Shown piece by piece: positions 24,401-31,387 of a DNA stretch of 34,491 bases (the first letter of the stretch is position 1; each line of letters begins with the position of its first letter). A program made the position numbers and the translations under genes. The DNA lies in NCBI RefSeq assembly GCF_001937445.1, contig NZ_MSKS01000049.1, positions 1-34,491 of the forward strand. Reading direction: 5' to 3'. The notes under the pieces were generated by a model. The model had not been told where the DNA came from and searched no databases. It was given only the letters and a program-made list of their open reading frames with translations. The DNA is from Actinomyces oris (GTDB taxonomy: Bacteria > Actinomycetota > Actinomycetes > Actinomycetales > Actinomycetaceae).

Positions 24401-24949
24401 CCGTTTGTCTACCCCTTCTCGGATCATGCCTATGAGCTCGACGAGGTCCTGCTGGCCCTCGACGAGGATCTCGACCTGGCTGGCCGAGTCCGCTCCGCTG
24501 CGCACGTGGTAGAGCTTGAGCAGTGTCAAAGTATCTGCGGGGTGCAGGCGGGTGAAGGTCAAGGCGATGCCGCTGCGAGTGGCACCGGGCCGCAAGTAGT
24601 CGGTGACGACCTCGCCGGTGGTCTCCTGCGTGACCCGCCTGTAGGCGCCACGCACATAGGACAGGACGGTGCGGGAACGGTCATTGGTGCCGGCGTCCTG
24701 GGCGGCGGCGTTGAAGCGCAGGTGCTTGGCGGGCACCAGGACGGCGGACAGGGCGTCCAGGAGGGAGGACTTGCCGGAGCCCGAGGGACCGGTCAGCAGC
24801 AGGCCCGAGCGGGGGACGGGCAGGTCGTGATAGCCACCGAAGGTGCCCCAGTTATAGACCTGGATCCGGGCGAGTCTGTGCTGCCCCGCTGTGGCGCTCT
24901 GGACAGTGCCTGCGCCCACGCCCTTCGCAGAGCTCACCGCGCTCATCAC
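21425..24949 (-). CDS. jetC: Wadjet JetC, SMC/MukB-like ATPase
   Basis: A 1174-residue SMC-type motor. The Walker A motif is GPSGSGKSS (54-62), preceded by RLARIQVYNWGTF, the usual start of this family. Long Glu/Arg/Leu-rich stretches (about 285-470 and 600-830) are coiled coils, interrupted at about 470-600 by a hinge-like region (EILTIVEGQETWRVAVEAVA, VPERLYRQVADAV). The ABC signature is GGLSGGQRQKL (about 1005) and Walker B is YALVVLDEAFDKTD (about 1040). The last about 90 residues are acidic and low-complexity. The gene overlaps jetB and jetD by 4 bp at either end. In Wadjet it drives ATP-dependent loop extrusion together with JetA and JetB. Confidence 0.95.
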   Translation of the reverse strand: MMSAVSSAKGVGAGTVQSATAGQHRLARIQVYNWGTFGGYHDLPVPRSGLLLTGPSGSGKSSLLDALSAVLVPAKHLRFNAAAQDAGTNDRSRTVLSYVRGAYRRVTQETTGEVVTDYLRPGATRSGIALTFTRLHPADTLTLLKLYHVRSGADSASQVEILVEGQQDLVELIGMIREGVDKRRLRQHLGDRARFFQGYSSFAAAFRRRLGLSGEVAQRLLHRTQAAKSLTSLDTLLRDFMLDTPSTFSLADDAVEQFAELRDAHAAVVDARRQEEILAPLLPLSHTISRAQQDQELSEKLSQSVDAYVRRLRRDRLEQTRDRARAAVTALDGEVHNAKRAEDRARAEVQDLTTARAGVAGSELPVVQARLESARKDLARVEDQLRNLAGHLGVLGTEPPQTAAAFAELTDQLDREARELRVQLESFEVEAHAVMRDKLELVDQLKALRAEAERITSTRSAMAPDLLDAREIISRATGQPASVLPFVGEILTIVEGQETWRVAVEAVASGFARTMLVPERLYRQVADAVDVQRLGTRLSYLRVLPGGEARSVSPDALARKLRPVEGTDYAQWLDTEILRRFDHRCVEDAAALAGVERGVTRAGQVKSSRTAHLKDDRRDLTNPRFWTIGVDAAQRLDQVSQEVDRLRRREREVNAQLEDLTRRTRQMQERHDACLRAAESTWEEVDVTTASGIVADLEAQCGRLTQDLPGLVELDTRLEAARVAEEQARERHISLRANLKQQRSRLEETTKELERLVVEDEPDLDESLSEELDKRFRSRKRHPTLDEIGQVATSVTRELSQERQRALRQENEALRDAVSIMVRFGEQWPAAGADVRPEPAYLDDHLKVLKDLRADDLPRHERRFSELLQSQSSQNIGQLASEIRRAVSQVRTRIGPVNDALQDTEYSPGHHLRIEVSERRLPVVADFLADLATISTGSLDLADETQQEAEARFELLNAVMTRLASSEQRDLTWRNQCLDTRLHVSFTAVERDEHGTAVDYYEGAGGLSGGQRQKLVVFCLAAALRYQLTEAGDPVPGYALVVLDEAFDKTDTEFTRAGLDVFSGFGFQLLLATPMKMLQTLEEHVGGAAMVTNDAEGRCSQLSLVLFENTEDTESVGDAEHVDDAEKERVVAGANVVGATDPRGADKTAASASGTHEDNEENLFSVFTDEEGSL

Positions 24950-25776
24950 TTCACCTTGTTCTCAGCCGATGCGGCAGCGTCATCACTGCCATCATCACCA
25001 TTACTGTCATTACGGCGCCCATGACGATCAGCGCTATCGGTGCTGGCGGCGGCGTCGGCCTCGCCGGCATCCTCCCCCAGCATGCGACGGTACTCGGCGG
25101 CGATCGCCGCGACCTCGTCAGGGCCGAAGATCAGGTTGAGCACCGGGGAGATCTGGAAACGGTCAGGCACCTGAGTGGTACGCAGTATCGAAGCGTCCTT
25201 CATCTTATTGATCGAGGCATTGACCCGCTTGGCGAAGCCGGCGTGATCAGTGGAGGCGTGCGGACGGTAGACCGCGAGGTGGTCCTGCAGCTCGGAGCGG
25301 TCAACGAAGGCGCGCTGCCCGCTGGTCTCGCCCCGCAGCACGAGGGTGCGCAGATGCAGCAGGAGCACCGTGTCCACAAGTGTTAGGGGTAGCGATCTCA
25401 CGACGGAGGGCGCCTGCCCGCTGGGATCCTCAACGTTACGCACAAAGGCGACGCCCACGTCACGGTCCATCACCAAAGTGAGGAAGAGGTCCGCCAGGTA
25501 GCGGCGCACACTGGGCTCATCGGAGACAACGGCGTTCCACAGGTCCGGGTGGAGCTCCGAGCTGACGTAGGGCCCCTGAAGGAGACGGACAAGGGCTCGG
25601 CGCGTGTCCCGGGCCAGCCCTCCGGCGTCCCCCTCCCACAGGGCGGCGTGGCCGGTGGAGCCCTGGGCGAGTCCATCCAGTCCCTGTTCCGAGCACTGGA
25701 TCTGACCCTCCGATTGGGCGAGGGCCCGGTTCACGGATTGCTCTGCCACCTGCTTCTCAGGTCGGTTGGCCTGCAT
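24946..25776 (-). CDS. jetB: Wadjet JetB, MukE-like subunit (DUF4194)
   Basis: A 276-residue MukE/kite-like winged-helix subunit (DUF4194). Family-type stretches are RRALVRLLQGPYVSSELHPD, SEPSVRRYLADLFLTLVMDRD-like sequence, LPLTLVDTVLLLHLRTLVLR, VDRSELQDHLAVY, FAKRVNASINKMKDASILR and VPDRFQISPVLNLIFGPDEV. The C-terminus is acidic and disordered-looking. ATG 25776 has GAGGGAG 8 bases upstream. The gene overlaps the end of jetA by 20 bp and the start of jetC by 4 bp. Confidence 0.92.
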   Translation of the reverse strand: MQANRPEKQVAEQSVNRALAQSEGQIQCSEQGLDGLAQGSTGHAALWEGDAGGLARDTRRALVRLLQGPYVSSELHPDLWNAVVSDEPSVRRYLADLFLTLVMDRDVGVAFVRNVEDPSGQAPSVVRSLPLTLVDTVLLLHLRTLVLRGETSGQRAFVDRSELQDHLAVYRPHASTDHAGFAKRVNASINKMKDASILRTTQVPDRFQISPVLNLIFGPDEVAAIAAEYRRMLGEDAGEADAAASTDSADRHGRRNDSNGDDGSDDAAASAENKVK

Positions 25777-27274
25777 GCACTGCTCCCTCTGCTTGACGAT
25801 GTTCCCCGGCCTCGGAGGTGAACAGGAGCCGGGGAACGCTGGCAGCACGCTCCCGACCAGCCTTAGAGATCCAGGTCACGCGCTCGACGCCGTCGACCAC
25901 CTGCCCACGACGCCGCGCCAGCAACAGGAGACCGATAACACTGGCAAGACCCTGGGTAGCGGGCGAGTCCTCAAGAACCTGGGCCACCGTGGCCGCGCCA
26001 CGCCGCACCACCGAGGCGGCAACAGCGTCCTCGAGCTCAACCATGTCGATCTCGCTGGCACGCACGATCGCACGCACAGCCTCCAGGTCCAGACCCGAGA
26101 CGTCATGGAGGACGATCTCCTCATCGACTGTGCCCTCCGCCGGGTTGTGCAGCCGCCAGGACCCGACGCTGGCCAAGGAGACACCGGTCAGATCCAGATG
26201 CTTCGTCATCCGGTGCTGCGGCTGGGTGCCGGCCGCCACCCGGGCGGCCAGGCGCTGAGCCTGGGCAAGCTCAACGGCCAGACGGCGGTGCTCCTCGAAG
26301 GCCCGGCTCTGCACGAACCGTCTCAGGGACCGGGAGAAGCCGGTCATGGTCAGACGCACGGAGCTGGACTCCTCCATGAGGGTGGAGCGCCAGTGACGCA
26401 GGAACCTCCTGTCCTCAGGCGACAGACGCGAGGAGAAGTCCCGATCCAGGACCGTGTCGATCTCGTCATCGAGTCGCGCCGAGGACTCCACATCGGACAG
26501 GAGCTCGTAGAACCCCAGGAAGGAACGCCCCGCCTCGGAGGACTCGATCCGGTCCACGCCGCGGAAGACGTCGTCGAGCACCTCGCCGCGCGAGCCGCTC
26601 ATGGCCACGATGTGCTCCCGCAGCAAACGGTTGAGATCGGTCATTTCGGCGCGGACTCGGGCGAAGTCTCCGGGAACCTGCTCGGCCAGGGCGATGATCT
26701 CCTCAAGCCGCTCGGCTCCCTGATCGTCCTCAAGCGGGGTGTAGTCGCCGGAATCGACACGAGCGATCTCCTCATCCAGGGCGTCTCGTTCGGCATGCAA
26801 CGCTGCCAGCCGCCCCGCCGGCGAAGGATCGGAGTCACGCACCAGGCGCCGCAACTGGTTGGAGATGGTAGCCAGACGCGACTGGGTGACGGCCGCACGA
26901 GGACGTTCCACCTGAGCGAGGAAGCGCAGGGCCGCCTCCGCCGGGGCGGAGAGCTCGTAGGTCTCCTCCCGGCTGCCGGAAACGGAGGCGCGCAGGAGGA
27001 TCCCGGCCCGGCGCCACTGATCACAATAGGCCTGGGCCCGTTGCGGCAGATTCAGGCCCGCCTCCCGCAGGGCAGCCAGGTCCTCATCGATCAGCTCATG
27101 GAGCTCGGCCACAGGTCGACGCCGCATCTGCCCGCCCAGGTGCGCCGCCAGAACCGCTGCGGCAACTGGTGCAAGGTCCAGGCGCAGAAGATGCAGTCCG
27201 GCATCGGCCCGCTCACCGGATACGAGACGGGAAAGCTCCAGCGCGCTGGCAACCACTCCGCTGGTCCCTGCCAT
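25757..27274 (-). CDS. jetA: Wadjet JetA, MukF/kleisin-like subunit (DUF3375)
   Basis: A 505-residue kleisin-like subunit (DUF3375). It starts with a winged-helix part (ADAGLHLLRLDLAPVAAAVL, then RAQAYCDQWRRAGILLR with EETYELSAPAEAALRFL). A helical middle (RLATISNQLRRLVRDSDPSP, DDVFRGVDRIESSEAGRSF) follows, and a C-terminal domain ends RRRGQVVDGVERVTWISKAG. ATG 27274 is chosen over ORF-extending upstream codons because GGGAGG lies 6-8 bases before it. It is the first gene of the jetABCD operon. A minus-strand TATACC at about 27337-27332 is a possible -10 box, without a clear -35. It is divergent from the pdxK-like gene. Confidence 0.92.
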   Translation of the reverse strand: MAGTSGVVASALELSRLVSGERADAGLHLLRLDLAPVAAAVLAAHLGGQMRRRPVAELHELIDEDLAALREAGLNLPQRAQAYCDQWRRAGILLRASVSGSREETYELSAPAEAALRFLAQVERPRAAVTQSRLATISNQLRRLVRDSDPSPAGRLAALHAERDALDEEIARVDSGDYTPLEDDQGAERLEEIIALAEQVPGDFARVRAEMTDLNRLLREHIVAMSGSRGEVLDDVFRGVDRIESSEAGRSFLGFYELLSDVESSARLDDEIDTVLDRDFSSRLSPEDRRFLRHWRSTLMEESSSVRLTMTGFSRSLRRFVQSRAFEEHRRLAVELAQAQRLAARVAAGTQPQHRMTKHLDLTGVSLASVGSWRLHNPAEGTVDEEIVLHDVSGLDLEAVRAIVRASEIDMVELEDAVAASVVRRGAATVAQVLEDSPATQGLASVIGLLLLARRRGQVVDGVERVTWISKAGRERAASVPRLLFTSEAGEHRQAEGAVHAGQPT

Positions 27275-27498
27275 TACGCACCTCCCGATTCCTCTGACGT
27301 ATCCACAGCCGTTCTCGGCGTCCCGCGCCGGTATAGTCACACTCCGTTCAGGGCACGCCACTCGGCCCTCGACGTTGGACGCGCATCCAGGCTACCGGCC
27401 ACCTCCGACACGAACCGGGGCTTCGAGCCGACTGTGGGCCGGTTCCACGTATCCGGCCCGGCTTGGCTCGTGCGCCCCGGCCGGTGCAGGCTTGACCC

Positions 27499-28305
27499 AT
27501 GACTGCCATCGCCCTGACCATCGCCGGCTCCGAGGCCTCCGGCGGCGCCGGCGCCCAGACCGACCTCAAGACCTTCCACACCCTCGGCGTCTACGGTTGC
27601 ACGGCCCTGACCTGCATCGTGTCCATGGACCCCAAGGACGGGTGGAACCACCGCTTCGTCCCAGTGGACCCCGGTGTCATCGCCGACCAGATCGAGACCT
27701 GCGCCGCCGTCCACTCCCGCGTTGACGCCGTCAAGATCGGCATGCTGGGGACGGCGCCCACCATCGATGTCGTCGAGCAGGCCCTGGAGACCTACGACTT
27801 CCCCGCCGTGGTGCTCGACCCGGTCCTCATCTGCAAGGGTCAGGAGTTCGGGGGCGCGCTCGAGGTGGACAACGCCCTGCGCACCAAGATCCTGCCGCAC
27901 GCCACGATGACCACCCCGAACCTCTTCGAGGCCGCCACGTTGGCGGGCATGGAGGAGATCACCACGGTCGAGCAGCTCAAGGACGCCGCCAAGCGCATCC
28001 ACGACCAGGGAGTCCCCAATGTCCTGGCCAAGGCCGGCCCTTCGCTGGGCACCGGCACCGCCCTGGATGTCTTCTACGACGGCACCACCCTGGAGGTCCT
28101 CGAGGTTGAGGCCGTGGGCACCGAGCGCGTCCACGGCGCCGGCTGCACCCTGGCCGCCGCGGTGACCGCCGAGCTCGCCAAGGGCGCCTCCCCGCTTGAG
28201 GCCGCCGTCACCGCCAAGGAGGTCGTCTCCTCCTCCATCCGGCACGGCCTGCGCGGCAATATGCCCTTCCTCTACGTCTACCAGGGCGAGTACCGGCAGG
28301 GCTGA
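27499..28305 (+). CDS. pdxK: Pyridoxal/pyridoxine kinase (PdxK/ThiD-like)
   Basis: A 268-residue ribokinase-fold kinase that phosphorylates B6 vitamers (pyridoxal, pyridoxine or pyridoxamine) for pyridoxal-phosphate salvage. Motifs are TIAGSEASGGAGAQTDLKTF at the N-terminus, TCIVSMDPKDGWNHRFVPVD (the Trp-Asn-His segment is characteristic of Gram-positive PdxK rather than ThiD), VVLDPVLICKG, TPNLFEAATLAGM and the anion-hole/catalytic HGAGCTLAAAVTAELAKGA near the end. Hydroxymethylpyrimidine kinase activity cannot be excluded. It is monocistronic, with a perfect 13-bp terminator hairpin downstream. The ribosome binding site is weak. Confidence 0.87.
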   Translation: MTAIALTIAGSEASGGAGAQTDLKTFHTLGVYGCTALTCIVSMDPKDGWNHRFVPVDPGVIADQIETCAAVHSRVDAVKIGMLGTAPTIDVVEQALETYDFPAVVLDPVLICKGQEFGGALEVDNALRTKILPHATMTTPNLFEAATLAGMEEITTVEQLKDAAKRIHDQGVPNVLAKAGPSLGTGTALDVFYDGTTLEVLEVEAVGTERVHGAGCTLAAAVTAELAKGASPLEAAVTAKEVVSSSIRHGLRGNMPFLYVYQGEYRQG

Positions 28306-28354
28306 GCCGCGACGCTGAGGCGCCCTTCGGTTTCTCACCGATCCTCCCGTTTCA

Positions 28355-28388
28355 CCGCCGCCGACGGTTTTCAGCCCGTCGGCGGCGG
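28355..28388 (+). terminator. Hairpin terminator after pdxK
   Basis: CCGCCGCCGACGG (28355-28367) and CCGTCGGCGGCGG (28376-28388) form a perfect 13-bp stem with an 8-base loop (TTTTCAGC), 49 bp after the stop codon. Confidence 0.75.
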
Positions 28389-28409
28389 ATGCACGTCATC
28401 TACGCCCAG

Positions 28410-28548
28410 ATCTGTCACTCCTGGCGACTTTTCAGGCGGACCGCCGCGGCCACCAACCCATCCGCACCGCCCTGACCTGCACAGATGCCCCAGGCCCACC
28501 GACGCGACGCAGCACCGACGCACCTAAAAGTCGCCATCCGTGACAGAT
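28410..28548. mobile_element. 139-bp inverted-repeat element, copy 2
   Basis: The left end is ATCTGTCAC-TCCT-GGCGACTTTT (28410-28432). The right end, read in reverse, is ATCTGTCAC-GGAT-GGCGACTTTT (28548-28526). The arms agree at all but the variable spacer positions. It shares TGTCAC-N4-GG(C/A)GACTTTT ends, size and the CAGCCCG flank (28549-28555) with the element at 17629-17760. Its interior is unrelated in obvious sequence. No coding content is seen. Confidence 0.7.
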
Positions 28549-28588
28549 CAGCCCGAACGAGCCGACACACCAGCCCAGTAGATAGATA

Positions 28589-28608
28589 ACCTAGTAACTA
28601 GGTAGACT
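28589..28608 (+). promoter_or_regulatory. PadR operator palindrome overlapping a leaderless promoter
   Basis: ACCTAGTAACTAGGT (28589-28603) is a perfect 15-bp palindrome around a central base. It overlaps a -10-like TAGACT (28603-28608), which lies seven bases before ATG 28616. Its position fits autoregulation by the PadR protein and a transcript without a leader. Confidence 0.65.
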
Positions 28609-28615
28609 ACTGACT

Positions 28616-28966
28616 ATGGACTCATCAGCAGCCCGCCTCCTGCGCGGATTCCTGGAACCCTGCCTGCTCTCACTGCTGGCCGAGCACGCCGACTATGGAC
28701 TGTCCCTGGCACAGCGCCTCGCCGCCGGCGGCCTGGACGAGGTACCCGGCGGGACGCTCTACCCGGCTCTCATGCGCCTGGAGAAGCGCGGTCTCGTCGC
28801 GGTCTCCTGGCGCCCCTCCACCTCCGGGCCCGCCCGCAAGTACTACGAACTGACGGACGCCGGACACACCGAGCTCGCTGCACGACGGGCCGAGTGGCGA
28901 ACCTTCTCCACGGCGGTCGGCGCTCTCATCGAAGGCCGGAAGGTGCACACGGAGGCCCCCTCATGA
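28616..28966 (+). CDS. PadR-family transcriptional regulator
   Basis: A 116-residue winged-helix repressor of the PadR type. LLRGFLEPCLLSLLAEHADY followed by GLSLAQRLAAGGLDEVPGGT, LYPALMRLEKRGLV and SGPARKYYELTDAGHTEL is the classic PadR N-terminal domain with its Tyr-Pro-Ala recognition helix and beta wing. It is the first gene of an operon with an ABC ATPase and permease and overlaps the next start by ATGA. It probably controls this operon through the palindrome just upstream; the inducer is unknown but is often a drug or antimicrobial in PadR-ABC operons. Confidence 0.9.
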   Translation: MDSSAARLLRGFLEPCLLSLLAEHADYGLSLAQRLAAGGLDEVPGGTLYPALMRLEKRGLVAVSWRPSTSGPARKYYELTDAGHTELAARRAEWRTFSTAVGALIEGRKVHTEAPS

Positions 28967-29952
28967 GCCGGCCCGAGGAGGCCAGGGACCCGGCGGTGGA
29001 CACGACGGCCGACTGGTACCGAAGCTTCGCCGTGGAGCTCGCCTCCCACGGCCTGCCGGCCTCCGAGGTCGAGCGCACGGCCGCCTCAACCCGGGCGGAG
29101 GCCGAGGCGGCCGGGGTGCCGCCCGGCGACCTGTACGGGCCGGCAGTCCTCTACGCCCGCGAGGTCGCCTCTGCACTGCGGGACTACCAGGCCGACGCAC
29201 CCGCCTCAGCCCCACTCAGTTCGTCACCCCACGCCACTGCAGGCCTCGGCACTACCAGTCCCACCACCGCATCTGCCAAGACTTCGCCCGCAACCCCCGT
29301 GGTCCTGCGCCTGACAGACGTCTCCGCACGCCGCGGCAGGCGCACGGTCCTGTCCAGCATCAACCTCACCATCCACCGAGGCGAGGTCGTCGCCGTCGTC
29401 GGGGCCAACGGGGCCGGCAAGTCGACCCTGCTTCAGCTGTGCGCGGGCCTGCTGCGCGCAAGCGGTGGGCACATCGAGAGGACGCCGAACTTCGGCTACG
29501 CGCCTCAGCTCGACTCCTTGGCGCCGCTGCTGACGGTGGACGAGCACCTCCGGCTCTTCGGGGCGGCGCGTGGGATCCGGCAAGGCCGCTCCATCTCGAC
29601 CGGTCACCGTCTCCTCACCCGCCTGGGTTGGACCGCGCGCGGAGACCAGACCGCCGGGACGCTCTCGGGTGGGACTCAGCAGAAGCTCAACGTCGCTCTC
29701 GCCCAGCTCAACGCCCCCGATCTGCTTCTCCTGGATGAGCCCTACCAGGGGCTTGACGCTCTGGCCTACGAGGATCTGTGGGCCCTCATCGCGGCCTGGC
29801 GCGCCTCGGGCGCGGGCGTCCTGCTGGTCACCCACCTGCTGCGCGACGTCGACCTGGTTGACCGCGTCGTCGAGCTGCCGGCCCCGCAGGAGGACGCTGG
29901 CCGGACAATCCACCGAACGCCCCGACGGACGCTGCGAAAGGAATCCGCATGA
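28963..29952 (+). CDS. ABC transporter ATP-binding protein with N-terminal HAAS-like domain
   Basis: A 329-residue protein. Residues about 15-75 (WYRSFAVELASHGLPASEVE, then AGVPPGDLYGPAVLYAREVA) resemble the small helical HAAS/DUF1700-type domain normally found on PadR-linked membrane proteins. A Ser/Thr/Ala linker (about 80-110) joins it to an ABC ATPase domain: Walker A GANGAGKST, Q-loop YAPQLDSLAPL, signature LSGGTQQKL, Walker B DLLLLDEP, D-loop YQGLDAL and H-loop VTH. ATG 28963 overlaps the padR stop. It forms an exporter with the permease encoded next. The HAAS-like fusion is the unusual part, and that domain call is tentative. Confidence 0.87.
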   Translation: MSRPEEARDPAVDTTADWYRSFAVELASHGLPASEVERTAASTRAEAEAAGVPPGDLYGPAVLYAREVASALRDYQADAPASAPLSSSPHATAGLGTTSPTTASAKTSPATPVVLRLTDVSARRGRRTVLSSINLTIHRGEVVAVVGANGAGKSTLLQLCAGLLRASGGHIERTPNFGYAPQLDSLAPLLTVDEHLRLFGAARGIRQGRSISTGHRLLTRLGWTARGDQTAGTLSGGTQQKLNVALAQLNAPDLLLLDEPYQGLDALAYEDLWALIAAWRASGAGVLLVTHLLRDVDLVDRVVELPAPQEDAGRTIHRTPRRTLRKESA

Positions 29953-30725
29953 GCACGCCGCCTGACCAGTTCACGCCGCAGACCGAGTGGGATCGCGCCG
30001 AGGACGCCCGGTTCCGGTCGACGGCTGCAACCACGGGCCTGGTCGCGCTCGTCACCCTGCGTGAGCTTGCCCGACGGCGCGGCGCCCTCGCGCTGGCGAC
30101 CCTTCTGCCGCTGACCTTCTACCTGGTGCGCCTGGAGACGCATTGGACCGCGATCCGGCTCCTGTCGATCGGCCTGGGCTGGGCGACGGCGACGCTGGCG
30201 CTGTTCACGCAGGTCTCGTCCCGCTCAGTGGACCGCCGCCTCGCTGTCAGTGGGGCTCGGCCCGCGAGCCTGCTGCTGGGCCGCTACCTCGCGGTGCTCG
30301 GGCTCGGGTGGATTCTCGGCCTGCTCTACAGCGGCCTCGTCCTTGCCACGATCGGCGACGAGCTCACCCACCCGAGTGCGGTGCCGGTCATGCTGCTGCT
30401 GACCGCCACCGTCGCCACTCCCCTGGGCTCCCTGACCGCCGCCCTGGTTCCACGTGACCTCGAAGGCGCACTCCTGCTGCTGTCAGTGATGGCGGTGCAG
30501 GTACTGGTGGATCCTTCCGAGGGCTGGACCCGCGTCCTGCCGCTGTGGTCGACCCGTGAGCTCGCGAGCGTCGTCGTGGAGAACCTGGGGTCCGACACGG
30601 CCGACTACCTCCGCCGGGGACTGGAGCATGGCGCCACCATGGCCGTCCTGCTGACGGCGGCGAGCTGGGCCGTGGGCGCCCTGCGGCTGCGCACGGTGAG
30701 CATTCCCGCTCCCATACACGGATAG
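29949..30725 (+). CDS. ABC-2 type transporter permease
   Basis: A 258-residue membrane protein. After a hydrophilic start come about six hydrophobic segments (ALALATLLPLTFYLV, LLSIGLGWATATLALFT, YLAVLGLGWILGLLYSGLVL, PVMLLLTATVATPLGSLTAA, GALLLLSVMAVQVLVDPS and GATMAVLLTAASWAVGAL). The layout, and SVDRRLAVSGARPASLLLGRY before helix 3, fit ABC-2 permeases that work with a separate ATPase to export drugs, peptides or lipids. It overlaps the ATPase gene by 4 bp. It is convergent with the AT-richer cluster that follows; a weak GAGAAT/ATTCTC hairpin (30729-30758) lies between them. Confidence 0.8.
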   Translation: MSTPPDQFTPQTEWDRAEDARFRSTAATTGLVALVTLRELARRRGALALATLLPLTFYLVRLETHWTAIRLLSIGLGWATATLALFTQVSSRSVDRRLAVSGARPASLLLGRYLAVLGLGWILGLLYSGLVLATIGDELTHPSAVPVMLLLTATVATPLGSLTAALVPRDLEGALLLLSVMAVQVLVDPSEGWTRVLPLWSTRELASVVVENLGSDTADYLRRGLEHGATMAVLLTAASWAVGALRLRTVSIPAPIHG

Positions 30726-30787
30726 GTCGAGAATGGAATCTTTCCCGTTCTGATTCTCTTCACCAGACGAGTCATGATCCAGTGACC

Positions 30788-31387
30788 TCACAGCTGCCTG
30801 ACCACGCTGAAGTCCTTCTCCCTGCTCAAAATCATCGCCAAGAAAGGAGAAGGATAATTGAGGTGCTTCGCCACGATCACTTTCCTGTTGAAGAGGGATG
30901 CCCGCACGGTCCAGGGAATCGATCGGTACTCCGGAGACTGGCGATCAACTGCGAAATACACGAACTGCTGGCTGGCCGCAAATCCGCGAATGACAGTCCA
31001 GGGAATGTATCTTTTGAATCCGTAGGAGCTGCAGTCGATGATGCCGCTCTCGGTAACGGTAAGACTGAATCGGTTCAGTACGGGCCGCCACATGGAGATC
31101 AAACGACAGAGGGACAAGACCCATGCCAGTGCAACAAAGAATGTGATCCACTCATGCCGCCAGCTGCCCCACAGGATCCGCACCGCAGGCGCACCTATGA
31201 GAATGAACAGAACTCCGATGAAAAGAGCCACTGGGCGCTTCCCTTCGAAATATATGGAGCCGTAAGCCACATCCCGCACCTGACTCAGGTCCAATGGTTC
31301 CTGGCTCACACCCCGCCCCTCAGTCGTTTCAGGTCGCTCCTCTTCCAAGCTCGCCGACACCGGAAGGCTTGCATCAGAGGCACCCAT
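30788..31387 (-). CDS. Membrane protein with PH-like C-terminal domain (unrecognised)
   Basis: A 199-residue protein I cannot assign to a named family. About 50 acidic cytoplasmic residues are followed by two helices (VALFIGVLFILIGAPAVRIL, then WITFFVALAWVLSLCRLISM). A small beta-rich domain ends the protein (NRFSLTVTESGIIDCSSYGF, KRYIPWTVIRGFAASQQFVYF), with the strand and Trp pattern of bacterial PH/YcxB-like domains. The start ATG overlaps the previous gene by 14 bp and has GAGGAG upstream, so it is the last gene of a three-gene operon. The cluster is visibly AT-richer than the ABC operon beside it, suggesting horizontal origin. Confidence 0.65.
   Translation of the reverse strand: MGASDASLPVSASLEEERPETTEGRGVSQEPLDLSQVRDVAYGSIYFEGKRPVALFIGVLFILIGAPAVRILWGSWRHEWITFFVALAWVLSLCRLISMWRPVLNRFSLTVTESGIIDCSSYGFKRYIPWTVIRGFAASQQFVYFAVDRQSPEYRSIPWTVRASLFNRKVIVAKHLNYPSPFLAMILSREKDFSVVRQL

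Noticed and set aside
22415-25024. 869-residue open frame on the plus strand
   Set aside because: It is antisense to jetC; there is no family motif and no ribosome binding site.
25766-27502. 578-residue open frame on the plus strand
   Set aside because: It is antisense to jetA and shadow-like in composition.
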